64,000 nucleotides of DNA from Acephala macrosclerotiorum (lineage: Eukaryota; Ascomycota; Leotiomycetes; Helotiales; Mollisiaceae). Every line of letters begins with the position of its first letter. Position 1 is the stretch's first letter. Below the pieces are notes generated by a model that was not told where the DNA came from, did not search any database, and saw only the letters and a list, made by a program, of their open reading frames with translations. Shown piece after piece: positions 21,863 to 33,420 of the stretch. The position numbers and the translations under genes are program-made. The DNA lies in the NCBI GenBank assembly GCA_014904845.1, contig MU119434.1, positions 26,179 to 90,178 of the forward strand, written 5' to 3'.

Positions 21863-22630
21863 GTTGTCAATTGAACTGGAGTGATTGTTGTTAGAATCGT
21901 GATTGAGAAATAAAGGGAAGAAAGGAGAGGTGATTGAAGAATAGCTTCGGGGTTTGATTTGAGGCTGCTGCAAGTGGGGTGAAGCTCAGGTGAGCTCTAA
22001 CGGATGCAGGTGCGGGGTTGCTTCCGCTTTTGAGTGACTTGCCCCGCTTCATCGGTTTTCACTTCGAGACTTCTCGTATTAATTCTTGTGCGTCTAGATT
22101 TTATCAGTCACAACTTACTGAAGTGGATGCTTCATTGATTCCAGGTATGAGACTGCGTCTCGTACTCTTGATTTCAAGTGATTGCAGAGGACGACCATGC
22201 AGCGAATGCACCAGTCCATCGTAACGCCAAGCTGTCACTGCAAAGTATCTTAACCTGTAAATCTTGCAATCTTGTCTCTTATGTTGCCAATTATTTTGCC
22301 GCTCTATGGTAATGAGTATTTTCACCCTTTCCTCGAGGTAGGTGCAAGTATGAATATACGAAAGAAGAGGTCAAAAGTCTTCATGAGCGAATTGAGCCCC
22401 TTGTCATTGCATGATTCGACTCGCTTTAAACCCTGTCGGTGGCTTGCATCTCAGCCGTATAATTCGGTCTTCATTTATCAGTGGGGACATTTCATTGTTC
22501 ACGATGTTTGTAGGATTCGATTCCCGTTCAGACTTCTCAGCATGTTCAAGGCTCGCCGAGATGAACTGCTCGATATTGCAATGTTCTACGCGAATGAGCA
22601 GGTTACGAGCAATCTTCATGTTGTTGAGGC
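21863..22630. other. Intergenic; may hide 5' exon of the CorA-like gene
   Basis: About 770 bp between the divergent nitrilase and CorA-like genes. Open frames at 22272-22655 (plus) and 22404-22643 (minus) carry no recognisable motif. An additional upstream exon of the transporter cannot be excluded. Confidence 0.4.
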
Positions 22631-24420
22631 ATGGAAATACCAAGGGGCAAGCTGAACTCTACCCTTTTTAAACAAATTCTATGCTCACATTCACTTAAGG
22701 TGGAGACGTCCAACGAGTCCAACTTCAGGCACCTTATTATCAAGAATTCTCAAGTCCAAGATTGGCTCCATCAGAATGTCGGTACACAAATGAAGAAAGA
22801 GCCACCCCACTGACCAGCGTCAGGGTGATTTCGCAGCACTTCCACCTCCAAGCCATGGCGCGACCCTCGAAGGCTCAATCAGACTCCTTTTCTGCGAAAG
22901 AAGAGACTACCGTCCTCCTGGATTTGACATGAGCAAAGAATCCTACCTCGCCGTCGAAAGAGACCTGCACCTACCAACCTCGACCCTAGAATCCATCTTC
23001 AGCTACCAAGGAAGCTACTCCAAGCATCTTGCCCAGGATGATGCCTCTAGCAAAAGCCGACGACTAGGCCTGACGATGAAGGTTGCTCAGAAGATGCCCA
23101 TCGCCAACTACGCTCTCTCGATGTCATACGACTCCGCAACGAAGACCACAACGGCACTCATCCACGGTTCGTTCCTCCATACTGTCTTTCCAACCATGCA
23201 GAACTCGCTATGGCATCAACCATTGGATCGTACATCAACTGCTGGGCATCTCGATTATGCGCATCTTCGCTCGCCAAATGCTCCTTTGGAGATCACTCAA
23301 TCTTCCCAGATCATAGCTCATCTGCAATCCTGTGTCGAGCAGTGGACCCAACCTCTCCTACTTCCTATCCTCTTGATCTACAATTACCGGGTTCGCTCAC
23401 ATCTTTTCGCTTGGGATCTGGATGACCAGGTCGTTGACCTGGAACGTCAGACTGGAGTTGTGTTCGCAGGCCGAACAGTGAGGACGAAAGAGATGAGCGT
23501 CATACCCGAAAGTATTCCCAGGGAGAAGATCGGAGATCTCACAAAATATATGCATACCCTGATGGCTGAGATTATCTTCTTCGAGCGGGTCGTGGAATGG
23601 ACTTCGGATTGCAATGATTGGCTGGAAGGCATCGCTAGCGAGATGTATCAATTGAAAGTCGAGAAGGACAATGAGATTTTGGAGATGATCCAGTTCGTGA
23701 GAAGTGATGCGAAAAGCTTCAATGGTCTTGCCAGGGCATTGAAGGAACGAGTACAGTCTCAGATCAATGTGGTATGTTTTGCCCCTCCCTATGTCTGTCT
23801 TGAGGTAAAATACTGAATCTCGCAGCTGTATTCCTACATCGCTCAAATCGACAACTCGATCAACGCGAAGATAGCAGTCTCGAGTGCTCGTGATTCGAGC
23901 GCGATGAAGACTTTGGCACTGATCACGACCGTCTTCCTGCCCGGGACCTACGTCGCTGCAAGTCCCCTTTCCTCTTCCCCCTAGTCTCCAGATACTAACG
24001 AAGTAACAGACCCTATTCAGCATGTCCATGTTCACATGGCAATCTTCAACTTCCACATCCTCCTCATCATCGACGGATTCAATCCTCTCTTCAAATTTTT
24101 GGATCTACTGGGCCGTCACAATCCCTCTAACCCTCCTCACCATGCTCATCTGGCGCATCTGGTGGGTCTGGCAAGAACGTGCTTATGAGAAGGAAGTTAG
24201 TCAAGCTAGTGGGTATGCAGCAAGATTTGGTGACGAGATTGACATGGATGTAAATGGGGGGAGTGGGGGAGAGGATGGTGGGAATGGATGGAATGAGAAG
24301 GCTAGGAGGAAGGGAGAAGGGAAGGCAAAGGAAAAGGGATCGCATAATCGTCACAATATTATCAATATTTTGAATTATTCGAGGGTTTATTATGACAGTG
24401 GGAATGGGAAGGAGGGGTGA
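22631..24420 (+). CDS. CorA-like Mg2+ transporter family protein
   Basis: Fungal CorA-like membrane protein, about 542 aa if the ATG at 22631 is the start (uncertain). Exons: 22631-22781, 22837-23771, 23826-23957 and 24010-24420. The first join is forced by frame: GATLEGSIRLLFCERRDYRP is clearly coding but has no ATG, and splicing from QDWLHQNV through the 55-nt intron restores a continuous protein. The third intron is GC-AG (GCAAGT donor at 23958) and joins TVFLPGTYVA to TLFSMSMF, the conserved end of helix 1. A second helix follows (FWIYWAVTIPLTLLTMLIWRI). The canonical GMN loop of bacterial CorA is not present, as in many fungal relatives. The C-terminal tail is Gly/Lys-rich. Confidence 0.8.
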
Positions 24421-25109
24421 GAGGTGTTGCTGTAAGTTCATCGATGATGATATGTGGATAGATGTGTGCTTGATCATGTGGCGTTGAGGAGTTGTGAGGA
24501 TCCGGGTAGCACGCATAGAATGGGGCAGTTCTACATCGACTTCGTATCCTCGGATTCGAGATGTCCAAGGGTCTTCATTCAGTTTCCTCTGCTCCCTGCT
24601 TTAGCAAGCCCTTGGTTTCTCGCTTCAAAAAGTGTGAATTACGCACACGACCCAGCGCAAACTCCATTGTGTAGCCAACACAATTCCTCATCCTCAACCA
24701 CTTTTCTTCTTTCAAAGCTTGGAATCGTATCGTAGTCTGAGTTACAATTCTAGTACTTCATCTCTTGATTTTGAGATTAGATAAGTAGTTCTTGTTGAAT
24801 CTAAGAGGCAAGGAGATAATTTCAAAATGAGCTACAAGCGAGGCTAAGTATGAGAACTTAGACGTGCAACAAAACTTTGAAAGTCGGAACCAGCAGACAC
24901 ACATTGCACCCAAGGTCAACTTAAATGGAACTTGATATCCGACGAAAGACTATTGGAGAAGGAGAACGGGGAATTGGAAATTGCTTAAAGCTCATGCTTG
25001 TCGCAAACTTGCGAATCTAAGATCTATAGTCCACGCCTAGCAAGTCTATGTCTATCGAGAACTCCGGACTCTCGTCCCAAACAAGCAAGCCCTACCTCTA
25101 CGAGCTCCT
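24421..25109. other. Intergenic between convergent genes
   Basis: About 690 bp between the ends of the CorA-like and P5C reductase genes. No further gene or repeat is recognised. Confidence 0.45.
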
Positions 25110-26158
25110 TCATTTCTGTTCCCCAATCTCCTTACTCCTCTTTGTCGCTGCCACCACCGCCCTACCAAACGCCCACCTCGCCCTATCCTCCTCCAGACTT
25201 ACCAGACCATCAATAGTCGTTCCCTTCGGACTACTAAACTTCTCCCTCAACACCGCCGGATGTTCCCCATTCTCCAGCAAAGTAGCAAGACTAAACAACG
25301 CCTGAGTCAAGATCTTTTTCGCATCAGCTCGTTTGAGGCCTTCTTTTACGGCGCCGTCGAGCATGCCGTCGAATGCGATGGAGAGCAGGGCGCCCGAGGC
25401 TCCGGCCATTACACCGCCGATGTCGTAGAGTTCGGGTGCGACGGGTTGGGTTTTGCCGCAGCAGGAGAAAACCCATTCGGTCATCTCGTCGTACTCTTTT
25501 GGGATGCCAGCCGTCGTCTCGATGACTGTCATCGAGGCCCCGAATTCGGCGGCTATGTTCATCATTGCTCGCTTGATATATAACTTCTCACCTTTCTCAA
25601 GGGATTCGGGCGTTGCTTGATCCATGCGAATAGCAGATTCGAGCTTGTGAACCGGTGACCCGACTAGGACACTGATGACGAGCTTGCCTTGCAAGGCTTC
25701 ACGGACTCCCTCTTTACGCAGGACCAGGTCAATCATGTAAGGTTTGAAAGCCAAGAGCACGATATCAGCCTCCTTCATAGCTTTCACGTTATTCCCTTGG
25801 CTGACTTCCAAACGACCCTTGAACCGTTCCCGGAGAACCGCAGCCGATCCTTCACTGTTAACGGTAGCAATGAACCTCGATATTCTAGGCTCCTCTCCCT
25901 TGGCTTGGGAAGCAGCGCACGCATCCAGAACGCCCGAGAGGATGGCTGAAGCTATTGTTCCTGGGATACATGTTAATTATGGTTGATAAGAAGTTTAATT
26001 GTATTGGGATTCTGGGATAAGATGGGACAAAGTCGGAAAGGCTCTGAGGGGCGGAGCATAGGCGGGGTAGAGTTAGGATAGGAAAGGGAGGTTCGCATAC
26101 CACAGCCAATGATGGCCAGTGTCTTGCCCATAAGCGGGCTGTCTCCAATTGCTGCCAT
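25110..26158 (-). CDS. Pyrroline-5-carboxylate reductase
   Basis: P5C reductase of about 302 aa, the last step of proline synthesis (NAD(P)H-dependent reduction of pyrroline-5-carboxylate). Exons are 26158-26101 and 25960-25110 with a 140-nt intron that splits the nucleotide-binding motif: LAIIGCG joins TIASAILSG. Other landmarks: IVLLAFKPYM, KLVISVLVG, RAMMNIAAEFGASMTVIE, and the conserved C-terminal block from ELYDIGGVMAGASGAL to SSPKGTTIDGL. All key regions are present. It is probably cytosolic; no leader is seen. The upstream open extension before 26158 is not needed. Confidence 0.94.
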
Positions 26159-27515
26159 CGTGAACGTGAGAGAGACGTGATTTGATATCAGATGCGAAAA
26201 ATCTCCGCGAGATGGCAATGCACGTGCCGTACGATATGGAACAATCAAGACTCCGAGGGTGAGCAGACTTGCTCGGGTCTGCCTGAGATGATGATGGTTG
26301 CTGAGAAGTGAAAGTAACCGAGTGACTTCAGGATTTGTACAAGGGAAGATGCACTCGCACGGCGTAAATGTCTGACTTCAAAACGAAAGTGGGATCCGAC
26401 CCGATTCGGTATAGAACGCTTGCCTAACCTGGCGGTCTCCTAAACGACCTCTTAGCGCAGAAAGTCAAAGCCAAGTTCAATGTCGGTCTTGAAAGCTCGG
26501 GGGCAAACTTGATCTCTCGTCAAAATACTTGAAAACATCACATGAACAAGGCTTCATTCTAGATCGCCAACTGTTTTCTCACCTTATCTAGCCTCGCGAT
26601 CTTACTGGTCCAAATATAGCACAAGGCTGAGTAGGTTGCTGCCAACGAAACGTGCCACATCACGGGCGGCTTTCCTTAGTTCGTTCTTTCGCGTTTCATG
26701 TTCTCACTATATCACAGCCAGATATAGGCCATCAGCAGTATGGTGTATGGTACCACGTTGTGGGTCCACCGTTATTCACATCACCACGCATATCATCTCT
26801 AAAAAGCCTCACGGAAGATCCAGACCGCCACGCTTTTACCAGGACAATCACGTTCGCACATGATCGCACGTCCCGCAGCCAACTTGGATATGCTGTTGAG
26901 GATCCCTAAGCTAGATGGCCAGACTCCTGCAGGAACACGTCGATCATTCACGGCCCTGCTCCATTCCGCCCCTTTTAGGAATTCATGTATCCATCCCAAA
27001 AATTAAGGATGTTCACGTCAAGGTCCAGAAACAACTTCACCACTCAGAGCGCATCCCCCAAAAGCGTCAGCCCCGCCGAGGACCGAACAAGATGACACCC
27101 TATGCGTACCCACCCTGTCTTATGTGGGCTTGCTGGCAGAATGGGCTAAAGAGTTGTTTTTGACGTCGTCTAGCGTCTCGCTACTTGGAGGTTTTCCCCT
27201 GGTTCATAATGCGAAACCAAACAATTTCTGGTGATTTGGCCCAATTCAGCCAATTACGATGTGCTATGGGTGGAGCTTCCGCTCCCCTGGATCACAGAGG
27301 GGCCATGCCAATTGTGATGATTTCCCAAAACAATGCCATGTCGTTGCTTGCAGGCAGGTAAGATTGAGGGAGGTGTGTTGTTGGGCCATGTTGACTTTGC
27401 TATAAGTATTTCACGATGCCTTTTTTTTTGGTAGTCCAGAAGTCTTTTGATCCTCCTTCTAGTTCTTGTCAAGTTCATTCGTTCTGCTTTTATATCAGCA
27501 CGTGATTAATTCAAG
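26159..27515. other. Intergenic, divergent promoters
   Basis: About 1.36 kb between P5C reductase (minus) and the GH76 gene (plus). A TATA-like stretch (TTTTATATCA) lies about 25 bp before the GH76 start. No gene is supported. Confidence 0.45.
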
Positions 27516-28749
27516 ATGTTCTTATTACCACGCACGCTCGTAGTTCTCACTGCATCTATTGCTATTTCCAATGCTCTGCCTCACCCTACCGCTCAGCCAG
27601 AAACATCACCCAATCCCTCATGGCACCAACTCTCAGAACTCTCAGGCTCAGGTCTCCATCCCAGAGCAACACAAGCACAATACATTTCCTATGCAGTAGC
27701 AGGCATCAACCAAATGATGACCTGGTACAGCGCCGCCAATGGTCTATGGTCAGACACCTGGTGGAACTCCGCAAACGCAATCACCATGCTTGCCGACTTT
27801 CAACAATACTTCCCCTCCTACGCAACCGGAATCACCGCCTCTGTCTTCCCCACTACACTGGCGGAAGCTCCAAGCACCTTTGCTGGGTTCTTGAACGGGT
27901 TCTATGATGACGAATTATGGTGGGCGTTGGCTTGGATCCAGGTCTACGATGTTACGGGGCAAGAAACATATCTCGATACCGCAGCTGCTATTTTCGAGGA
28001 TGCGAAATCTGCTTGGGGTACTTCTCCTTGTGGTGGTCTTTGGTACGTCTCCCCTTTCATCACATAATTTCTCACTTTTCATCATAGCTAACAAGATGAA
28101 TAGGTGGGACAAAGCACACACAAGCGTGGGCGCAGTCGAAAACGAACTCTACCTCACCGCAGCCGCCAAGCTCGCCAACCGTCGTCCCGCCACCCCATCC
28201 CAAGGTTACTACTTCAACGAAGCCACAAAGGCCTACACCTGGTTCATCAACTCGGGACTGATAAACTCTAACAACACTATCAACAACGGACTCGTTCTCT
28301 CTACTTGCAAAAATGATGGAAACTTTGTCTTCAGCTACAACCAAGGGATCCTCCTCTCCGGCCTCGTAGAGCTTACCTGGTCAAGTGGAGACTCAGAATA
28401 CAACGAACTAGCCAATACCATCGCCACCGCCGCCATCGGTGCCCTCACCGACTCTGCCGGCATCCTTCACGAGCCCTGTGAAGCGACCGGCTGCGACGGC
28501 GATGAGGAGCAATTCAAAGGCATCTTCAACCGCAATATTGAGTTTTTGGTTAATAGGGCGACGGTTTTGCCGGCTGCGACGAAAACGTTGTTTGTGAATT
28601 TCTTAGAGACTAATGCTAATGCTATTTGGGCGGATGACCAGGTGGATAATCAGTCGGGGTTGGTGTGGAGTGGGCCGAGTGGAACGGCGACGATTCAGAC
28701 GCAGAGTAGTGCTTTGGATGCTATTGTTGGTGCTGCTGCTGTTTCGTAG
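27516..28749 (+). CDS. Secreted GH76 alpha-1,6-mannanase
   Basis: Glycoside hydrolase family 76 endo-alpha-1,6-mannanase, about 390 aa. Exons are 27516-28042 and 28104-28749 (61-nt intron). A signal peptide (MFLLPRTLVVLTASIAISNA) indicates secretion. The catalytic Asp-Asp pair is in NGFYDDELWWALAW; other family pieces are WWNSANAITMLADF, KAHTSVGAVENELYLTAAAK and FVFSYNQGILLSGL, with HEPCEATGCDGDEEQFKGIF near the end. There is no GPI signal or long Ser/Thr tail, unlike Dfg5/Dcw1 cell-wall members, so it looks like a soluble secreted enzyme acting on fungal or yeast mannan. Confidence 0.93.
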
Positions 28750-29279
28750 GTGGGAGGCTCTAGTGTGGTCGCGGTTAATCGTTGAGGCTGAACGAGAATG
28801 CGGGGTGGGAGGGAAGGAGTTTGAGTTTATTTTTTTTCTGTTGATTCGATACCCGGTTGCCATTAATTGGTAATGTTTTCTCTTATTGTATTGGTGCTTG
28901 GTTTAGAAGACGGAAAGCATGTCTTTCTGAGAGGAGTGGAGGGACTGGGATTTGGCTAGATTTAGATAGAGGGTTAGATGTAGATGGATACCTTGGTTAT
29001 GTACCTAGCTGGTAATGCTACGAATTTATGAATAAAAACAAAACGATCTCGAGGTCGTTGGTCTATCTTCACGTGATCACGATGGGAAACGCATGAAGCG
29101 GTTGTATAGTTGGAGCGAGCCCGTTCCCAATGTTTCTCATGTATGCCTGGGAACCAAGAGAGGGAAACATTTTTGAAGGTTCTATACTCAAATCTAGGCT
29201 ATTAGACATTACTATATCCCATGCCATCCAGCTTTCTCTCCAAAGCCTTCTTCAACAGCCCTTGCGTAACCCCGCCCTC
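28750..29279. other. Intergenic between convergent genes
   Basis: About 530 bp holding two terminator regions; AATAAA-like sequence occurs near 29030. No gene is seen. Confidence 0.45.
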
Positions 29280-30931
29280 TCACAACAACGCCCACACCAC
29301 AGCAGTGCCAACAACCAACCCCGCACCAATCCAAACCCCCATACCCGAGCCCATACCATGCGATTCCTCCCCACCGCTCACAAACACATTCCGTCCTGGC
29401 ACAAAAGTCTCCGCGATCTCTTTCAATTCCTCCTCTAAAAAATCCTTCAACCCCCGCGCTTCCTGACTCGGCCTGACTGCCTCGACCCAATTAATCCCAA
29501 CCGTCATATCCCCACCCTTAACCGTAACCATTGACACACAATGCGGATCACCATACGTACAAAGCGCTGTTGAGAACGTCGCTTTGTTGAACGTTGCCTT
29601 GTGATTCTCTCCTTCTTCTCCAGCTCGTACCTCGCCAAGACCACCATCTAGAACCCCAATATTAGTAACCTCATAAGCATGATCCCTCTTCGCCCCCAGC
29701 CTCCCCAAAAAGAAACCCCTCAGATCCGGAACGAATTTCAGCATATTAACAGCTTGGTTCCTAATCTCTCTCGTGTCCTCCTCAACCACTTTTCTAGTCT
29801 TCCTCGCGCTGTCCCAGAGGTGTTCATCTTGTTTCTTCATTGTTGGTGGGGAGGAAGAGAGGCAAGAGATATAGCCAGATGGAGTCGAGGTCTCGGATGA
29901 GTACTGGGGAGCGCAGATAGAGGTATAGCATCCCATATCAAGTGGTGAGTGATTTGTGAATCTCCGGAACGAGAAAGGGATCGAGCCTGTGAAGCGTTTG
30001 TGGGAGGGGTGGATGGTTGCCAGGTGTCGGGCGACGAGGACGGAGACTAGACATGTGAGGGTTGTTTTTTGTTCTCGACATTTTGCTACCAGTTTTTGGA
30101 CAGTGGGGTTTGGGAGAGAGAATGAGATGAGGGAACTGGTTGGTGGGATGGTAGGTGGCTCTTTTTGGATGGGAGGCCCGGTCCAGGCTAGTGGTGAGGA
30201 TGGGGCGTAGATGAATGCTGCGAAGATCATTTTGGTGGCGTACCAGACGCCGACGGGGAGTTTGGTGTTCTGTTCGAGGCTTGCTACCAAGGACACCCTG
30301 GGCGTAGTGATAACTGACTCGGGAGAGATTGATGAGGGGTTCGAGATGAGCTTGTTGAGAGCGGACAGGAACGTGAGGTGGAAAGCTGCTGCTGAAAGAC
30401 CATCGGCGATCCCATGGTGGCAGTAGAATGCCAATGTGAATGAAGTTTTCTCTGATTCCGAGTCTTGAGTTGGCGAAGGAGGAATAGCAACGATGGTCCT
30501 CCATAGAGGGAGCGTAGGATCTCGATCCGTTCGCTGGAGATGGCCTGTAGTAATCCAGTCATCATGTGACTTCGAAATATCTTCCTCGATGACCTTGACT
30601 ACTTTTGAGAGATCGATCGCGGGAAGGCGCACCCATTTCGGTTCTCTGAGGCTATCGTCGTCAATCTTGACGTTGAGGATGGGTTGCATTTTCATATTAT
30701 CAGTGAGGGCTGAGTAGATGATTGGAAGCAGGCCATTGTTTGAGACGAAAGAGCTGGGGAGACTGTAAGTTGCTGAAACTTGGATGTTGTTGTAGAAGTT
30801 CAGATGGTTTCTGATGATGTTGAACCTTTCCATGGCACCTAAACAATTTGTTAATGCTAGTGTCTGTGAAGAGGGTGGTTCGAAGTACCTGTAGGCCTCA
30901 AGAGCGCATCTTCTGCGAGTGTCACGGCCAT
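29280..30931 (-). CDS. Alcohol acetyltransferase-like (AATase) protein
   Basis: Member of the AATase/condensation-like acyltransferase superfamily, about 533 aa, predicted to acylate an alcohol with acetyl-CoA. Exons are 30931-30889 and 30838-29280 (50-nt intron); the short first exon supplies the start (MAVTLAEDALLRPTG) before AMERFNIIRNHLNFYNN. The HxxxD catalytic motif is in FYCHHGIADGLSA. Later family regions include RFTGSIPFSFRRF, YEVTNIGVLDGG and the C-terminal STALCTYGDPHCVSMVTVKG. It ends in a hydrophobic segment (VWIGAGLVVGTAVVWAL), suggesting tail anchoring to a membrane. The substrate is unknown. Confidence 0.88.
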
Positions 30932-32181
30932 AATTGATCGATCGGTCCTTCCCAATGCCAGAATGCTAGAATAGAGACTAGAAATAGCATATCTCCAGCT
31001 TATGAATCTATTGATGAAGTTGTCCTTGTCATCACGGGATTCCTGTTCATCCGGCCGTTATCACGACTACCAACAGCACCCCTTTCTTTCGCCGAAATCA
31101 ATATCGCGGCCGGCCGGCCTTGGCTGCTTTCGAGCACTCATTGCACGACTATTGAACGAATGAAGAAGGGAGAAAAGAATCTGAAATGAGAAGTGGCTCC
31201 AGGCCACGGAACGAGTGGCTGTGCCGTTTTGGAAAGCCCACTTTCGGACGTCACGGCACGAGCCACATCCTTGTAGTTCATCTGGTCTTTCCGGCACTCC
31301 AGAAGCCTTCTCCTCTTTTCCCCAACATGAAGATATACTCCCTCGTGGGTTGCCTCGAAGCAAGTGCTGAATGGCATTCTACTCTAAGTCGGTTCGACCC
31401 AATCTAGACGCTCAAGTCGGCGACTCGCTTCGTTTCTCGACACTCGATTTCAGGCCGATCTCTGCCACCTTTCGTCTCCAAACTTCCCAACTACCGTCCC
31501 AGACATGCAGGGCAAATAATTACGCGGATGCAGTCACTTACTCCATATAAAACACACCTCATCCGCATCCCGCGCCAAACCCGTGGGAAAGTCCCGTAAC
31601 GTCTCGATACCGCCTCGGAAAAAGTCATTCCTCACGCTCTCAGGCGGCGTAGCCCTATCGAAAGTATCTGTGCCGTGGTACAAATACATCTGCCAATACA
31701 TGTCTTTATCAGATCCAACATCAGAATACGCTTCTGATTCGTCAGTCCATGAAGTTCTCACGACCCTAGCCTGGCAAACTCATCATTGCTGAGTCGGTTA
31801 TGACAAAGAAGCCTCGTCTCGGGCATTCACATTTCCTGTTCTCTTCCCCGAAGCCAAAGATTCTTAATTGGACTTCGCATTCGTGTCTATCTGGTATGGC
31901 GCAGTTTTCTTGATCTGGTGGTCTGAGTTCGTCTTGTCTGCAGGGTTTGTTTGCGGGGAAGGTGCAGCTCTGGCAGGGGGGCCCGCATTTGGCGTTCTTG
32001 TTGCACGGCGAATGCCCATGTTGTCGTTGGGAAGGATGCGATGATGCGGGAATATATAGGGAGATGAGCTGCGAGTGCAATCTATTCTGCCTGTTGGTTT
32101 CCAAGCTGCTATTGACTGAAATTGACTTACTGCTATTGTTTCGTTGGAATTTGCTGCTAAAGCTTCGAGCTGAACATCAAG
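30932..32181. other. Intergenic with possible coding fragment
   Basis: About 1.25 kb between divergent genes. It contains a FseI-like GC palindrome (GGCCGGCCGGCC at 31108-31119) and the doubtful minus-strand fragment described at 31534-31780. Confidence 0.4.
31534..31780 (-). other. Possible exon of an unrecognised gene
   Basis: A minus-strand segment reads as natural protein (ARVVRTSWTDESEAYSDVG, KDMYWQMYLYHGTDTFDRAT, PPESVRNDFFRGGIETLRDF, PTGLARDADEVCFIW). It is preceded by a good acceptor (TTTGCCAG ending at 31781) and followed by a GTAAGT donor near 31539. Upstream, around 31800-32060, a different frame is Cys-rich (KCGPPCQSCTFPANKPC). I could not join them or find a start. Function unknown. 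Confidence 0.25.
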
Positions 32182-33193
32182 ATGGCCGAAACCAATGGCA
32201 TCAGTCACAGGAAGAGTGTGAACGAGGAAATCTCTGAGGATATGGGGACCCACTTGCACCAGATGAAGTCGTCTGGGCAAATGACAATCTCTCCGGAGCT
32301 CTTCGAGAAGGTAAGTCAGCCCCTTTCTAGCTCTGCCATACACAATTAAAGCTAACGCAATGCCTAGCTCTACCTCACACCAAAGACTGCACCTGTTGGC
32401 GACTTTCGAAAGCGCTTTGCGAATCCGACACCATTGGGTCTCATGGGGTGAGATACCCAACCGACTTCGAGATATCTCAAGCTGACCCTCCTTCCTAGCT
32501 TCGTCATCTCCGCCTTGACATATGCCATGATCATGATGGGCTGGGGCGGCAGCACAACTCTTGTCGGCGTCGCGTTCGTTTCTCCTATCCCCCCTCGGCT
32601 CCGCAGAGCCCAGCTGACGTCCCTCCCTCAGCGGAATATTCTACTTCACCGGCCCCGTCCTCCTCCTCCTCACCCTAATCTTCGAATGGATAATGGGAAA
32701 CTTCCTCTCCATGATGGTAATGGGCATGTTCGCCGTCTTCTGGCTCAGCTTCGGCATCCTCCAAACGCCCTCTTTCGGGGCCGCAGCCTCCTATTCCGCC
32801 ACTGGCAACGCAGCAGAAGGCGCCGCGTCCGTTGGCTATAACGCCGGTATCGCTTTGTACCTTCTTGTTTGGGGATTCTGGCTGTTTACGACGTTTATCT
32901 TTACGTTGAAGACGAATACAGTTTTTGCGTTGATTTTCTTTTGTGCTTTTATTAGTAGTTTTATTTTTAGTGGGGCGTATTGGAAGGTTAGTACAGGGGA
33001 TTATGGGATGGCGTTGAAGTTGCAGAAAGCTGGGGGAGCGGTTTTCTTTGTGTTGGCTATTTTGGGGTATTATATTACGATTGTAATGATGGCAGCAGAG
33101 ATGAGGATGACGGTAAATTTGCCTGTTGGGGACCTTTCACATTTCTGGCCGAATCCGGATAAGGAGCTTGCAGATATGGAGAAGGGTGAATGA
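32182..33193 (+). CDS. GPR1/FUN34/YaaH family transporter
   Basis: Acetate/ammonium-transporter family membrane protein of about 281 aa. Exons: 32182-32310, 32368-32447, 32499-32573 and 32632-33193 (introns 57, 51 and 58 nt). After a soluble N-terminus comes the family signature region NPTPLGLMGFVISALTYAM, then six hydrophobic segments (e.g. GIFYFTGPVLLLLTLIFEWI, YNAGIALYLLVWGFWLFTT, GGAVFFVLAILGYYITIV). NPTPLGL corresponds to the NPAPLGL motif that matters for acetate uptake in yeast Ady2/Ato proteins. The tail is short and acidic. The start codon follows a clean AAG context. The transported substrate (acetate, succinate or ammonium) is inferred from the family. Confidence 0.93.
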
Positions 33194-33420
33194 GTGTGCT
33201 TAGTGGCTACAGGTTCCAGATTGCTTGAGAGATGTGTGAACTGAGGAATGAGATAATAAGAGGATGCAGGATCATGGAAATTGAAAAACTGTCCTTTCTC
33301 TCGTTCTAGGATGTCTAGCAAACTTTCGTTCATCTTTCCTGCGTGCGAGGTAAGGGTGTGCCAAGTAGCGACTCTCGCTTCTCCCTCGACTCGGTGATCT
33401 CTCGAACTCCCCTCTTGGTA

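Noticed and set aside
27516..31000. Secondary-metabolite cluster
   Set aside because: GH76, acyltransferase, P5C reductase and transporter genes lie near each other, but no backbone synthase or terpene cyclase is present in the window.
31864..32460. 198-codon minus-strand frame
   Set aside because: Half of it is antisense to exons 1 and 2 of the YaaH-family gene, whose protein is clearly real.
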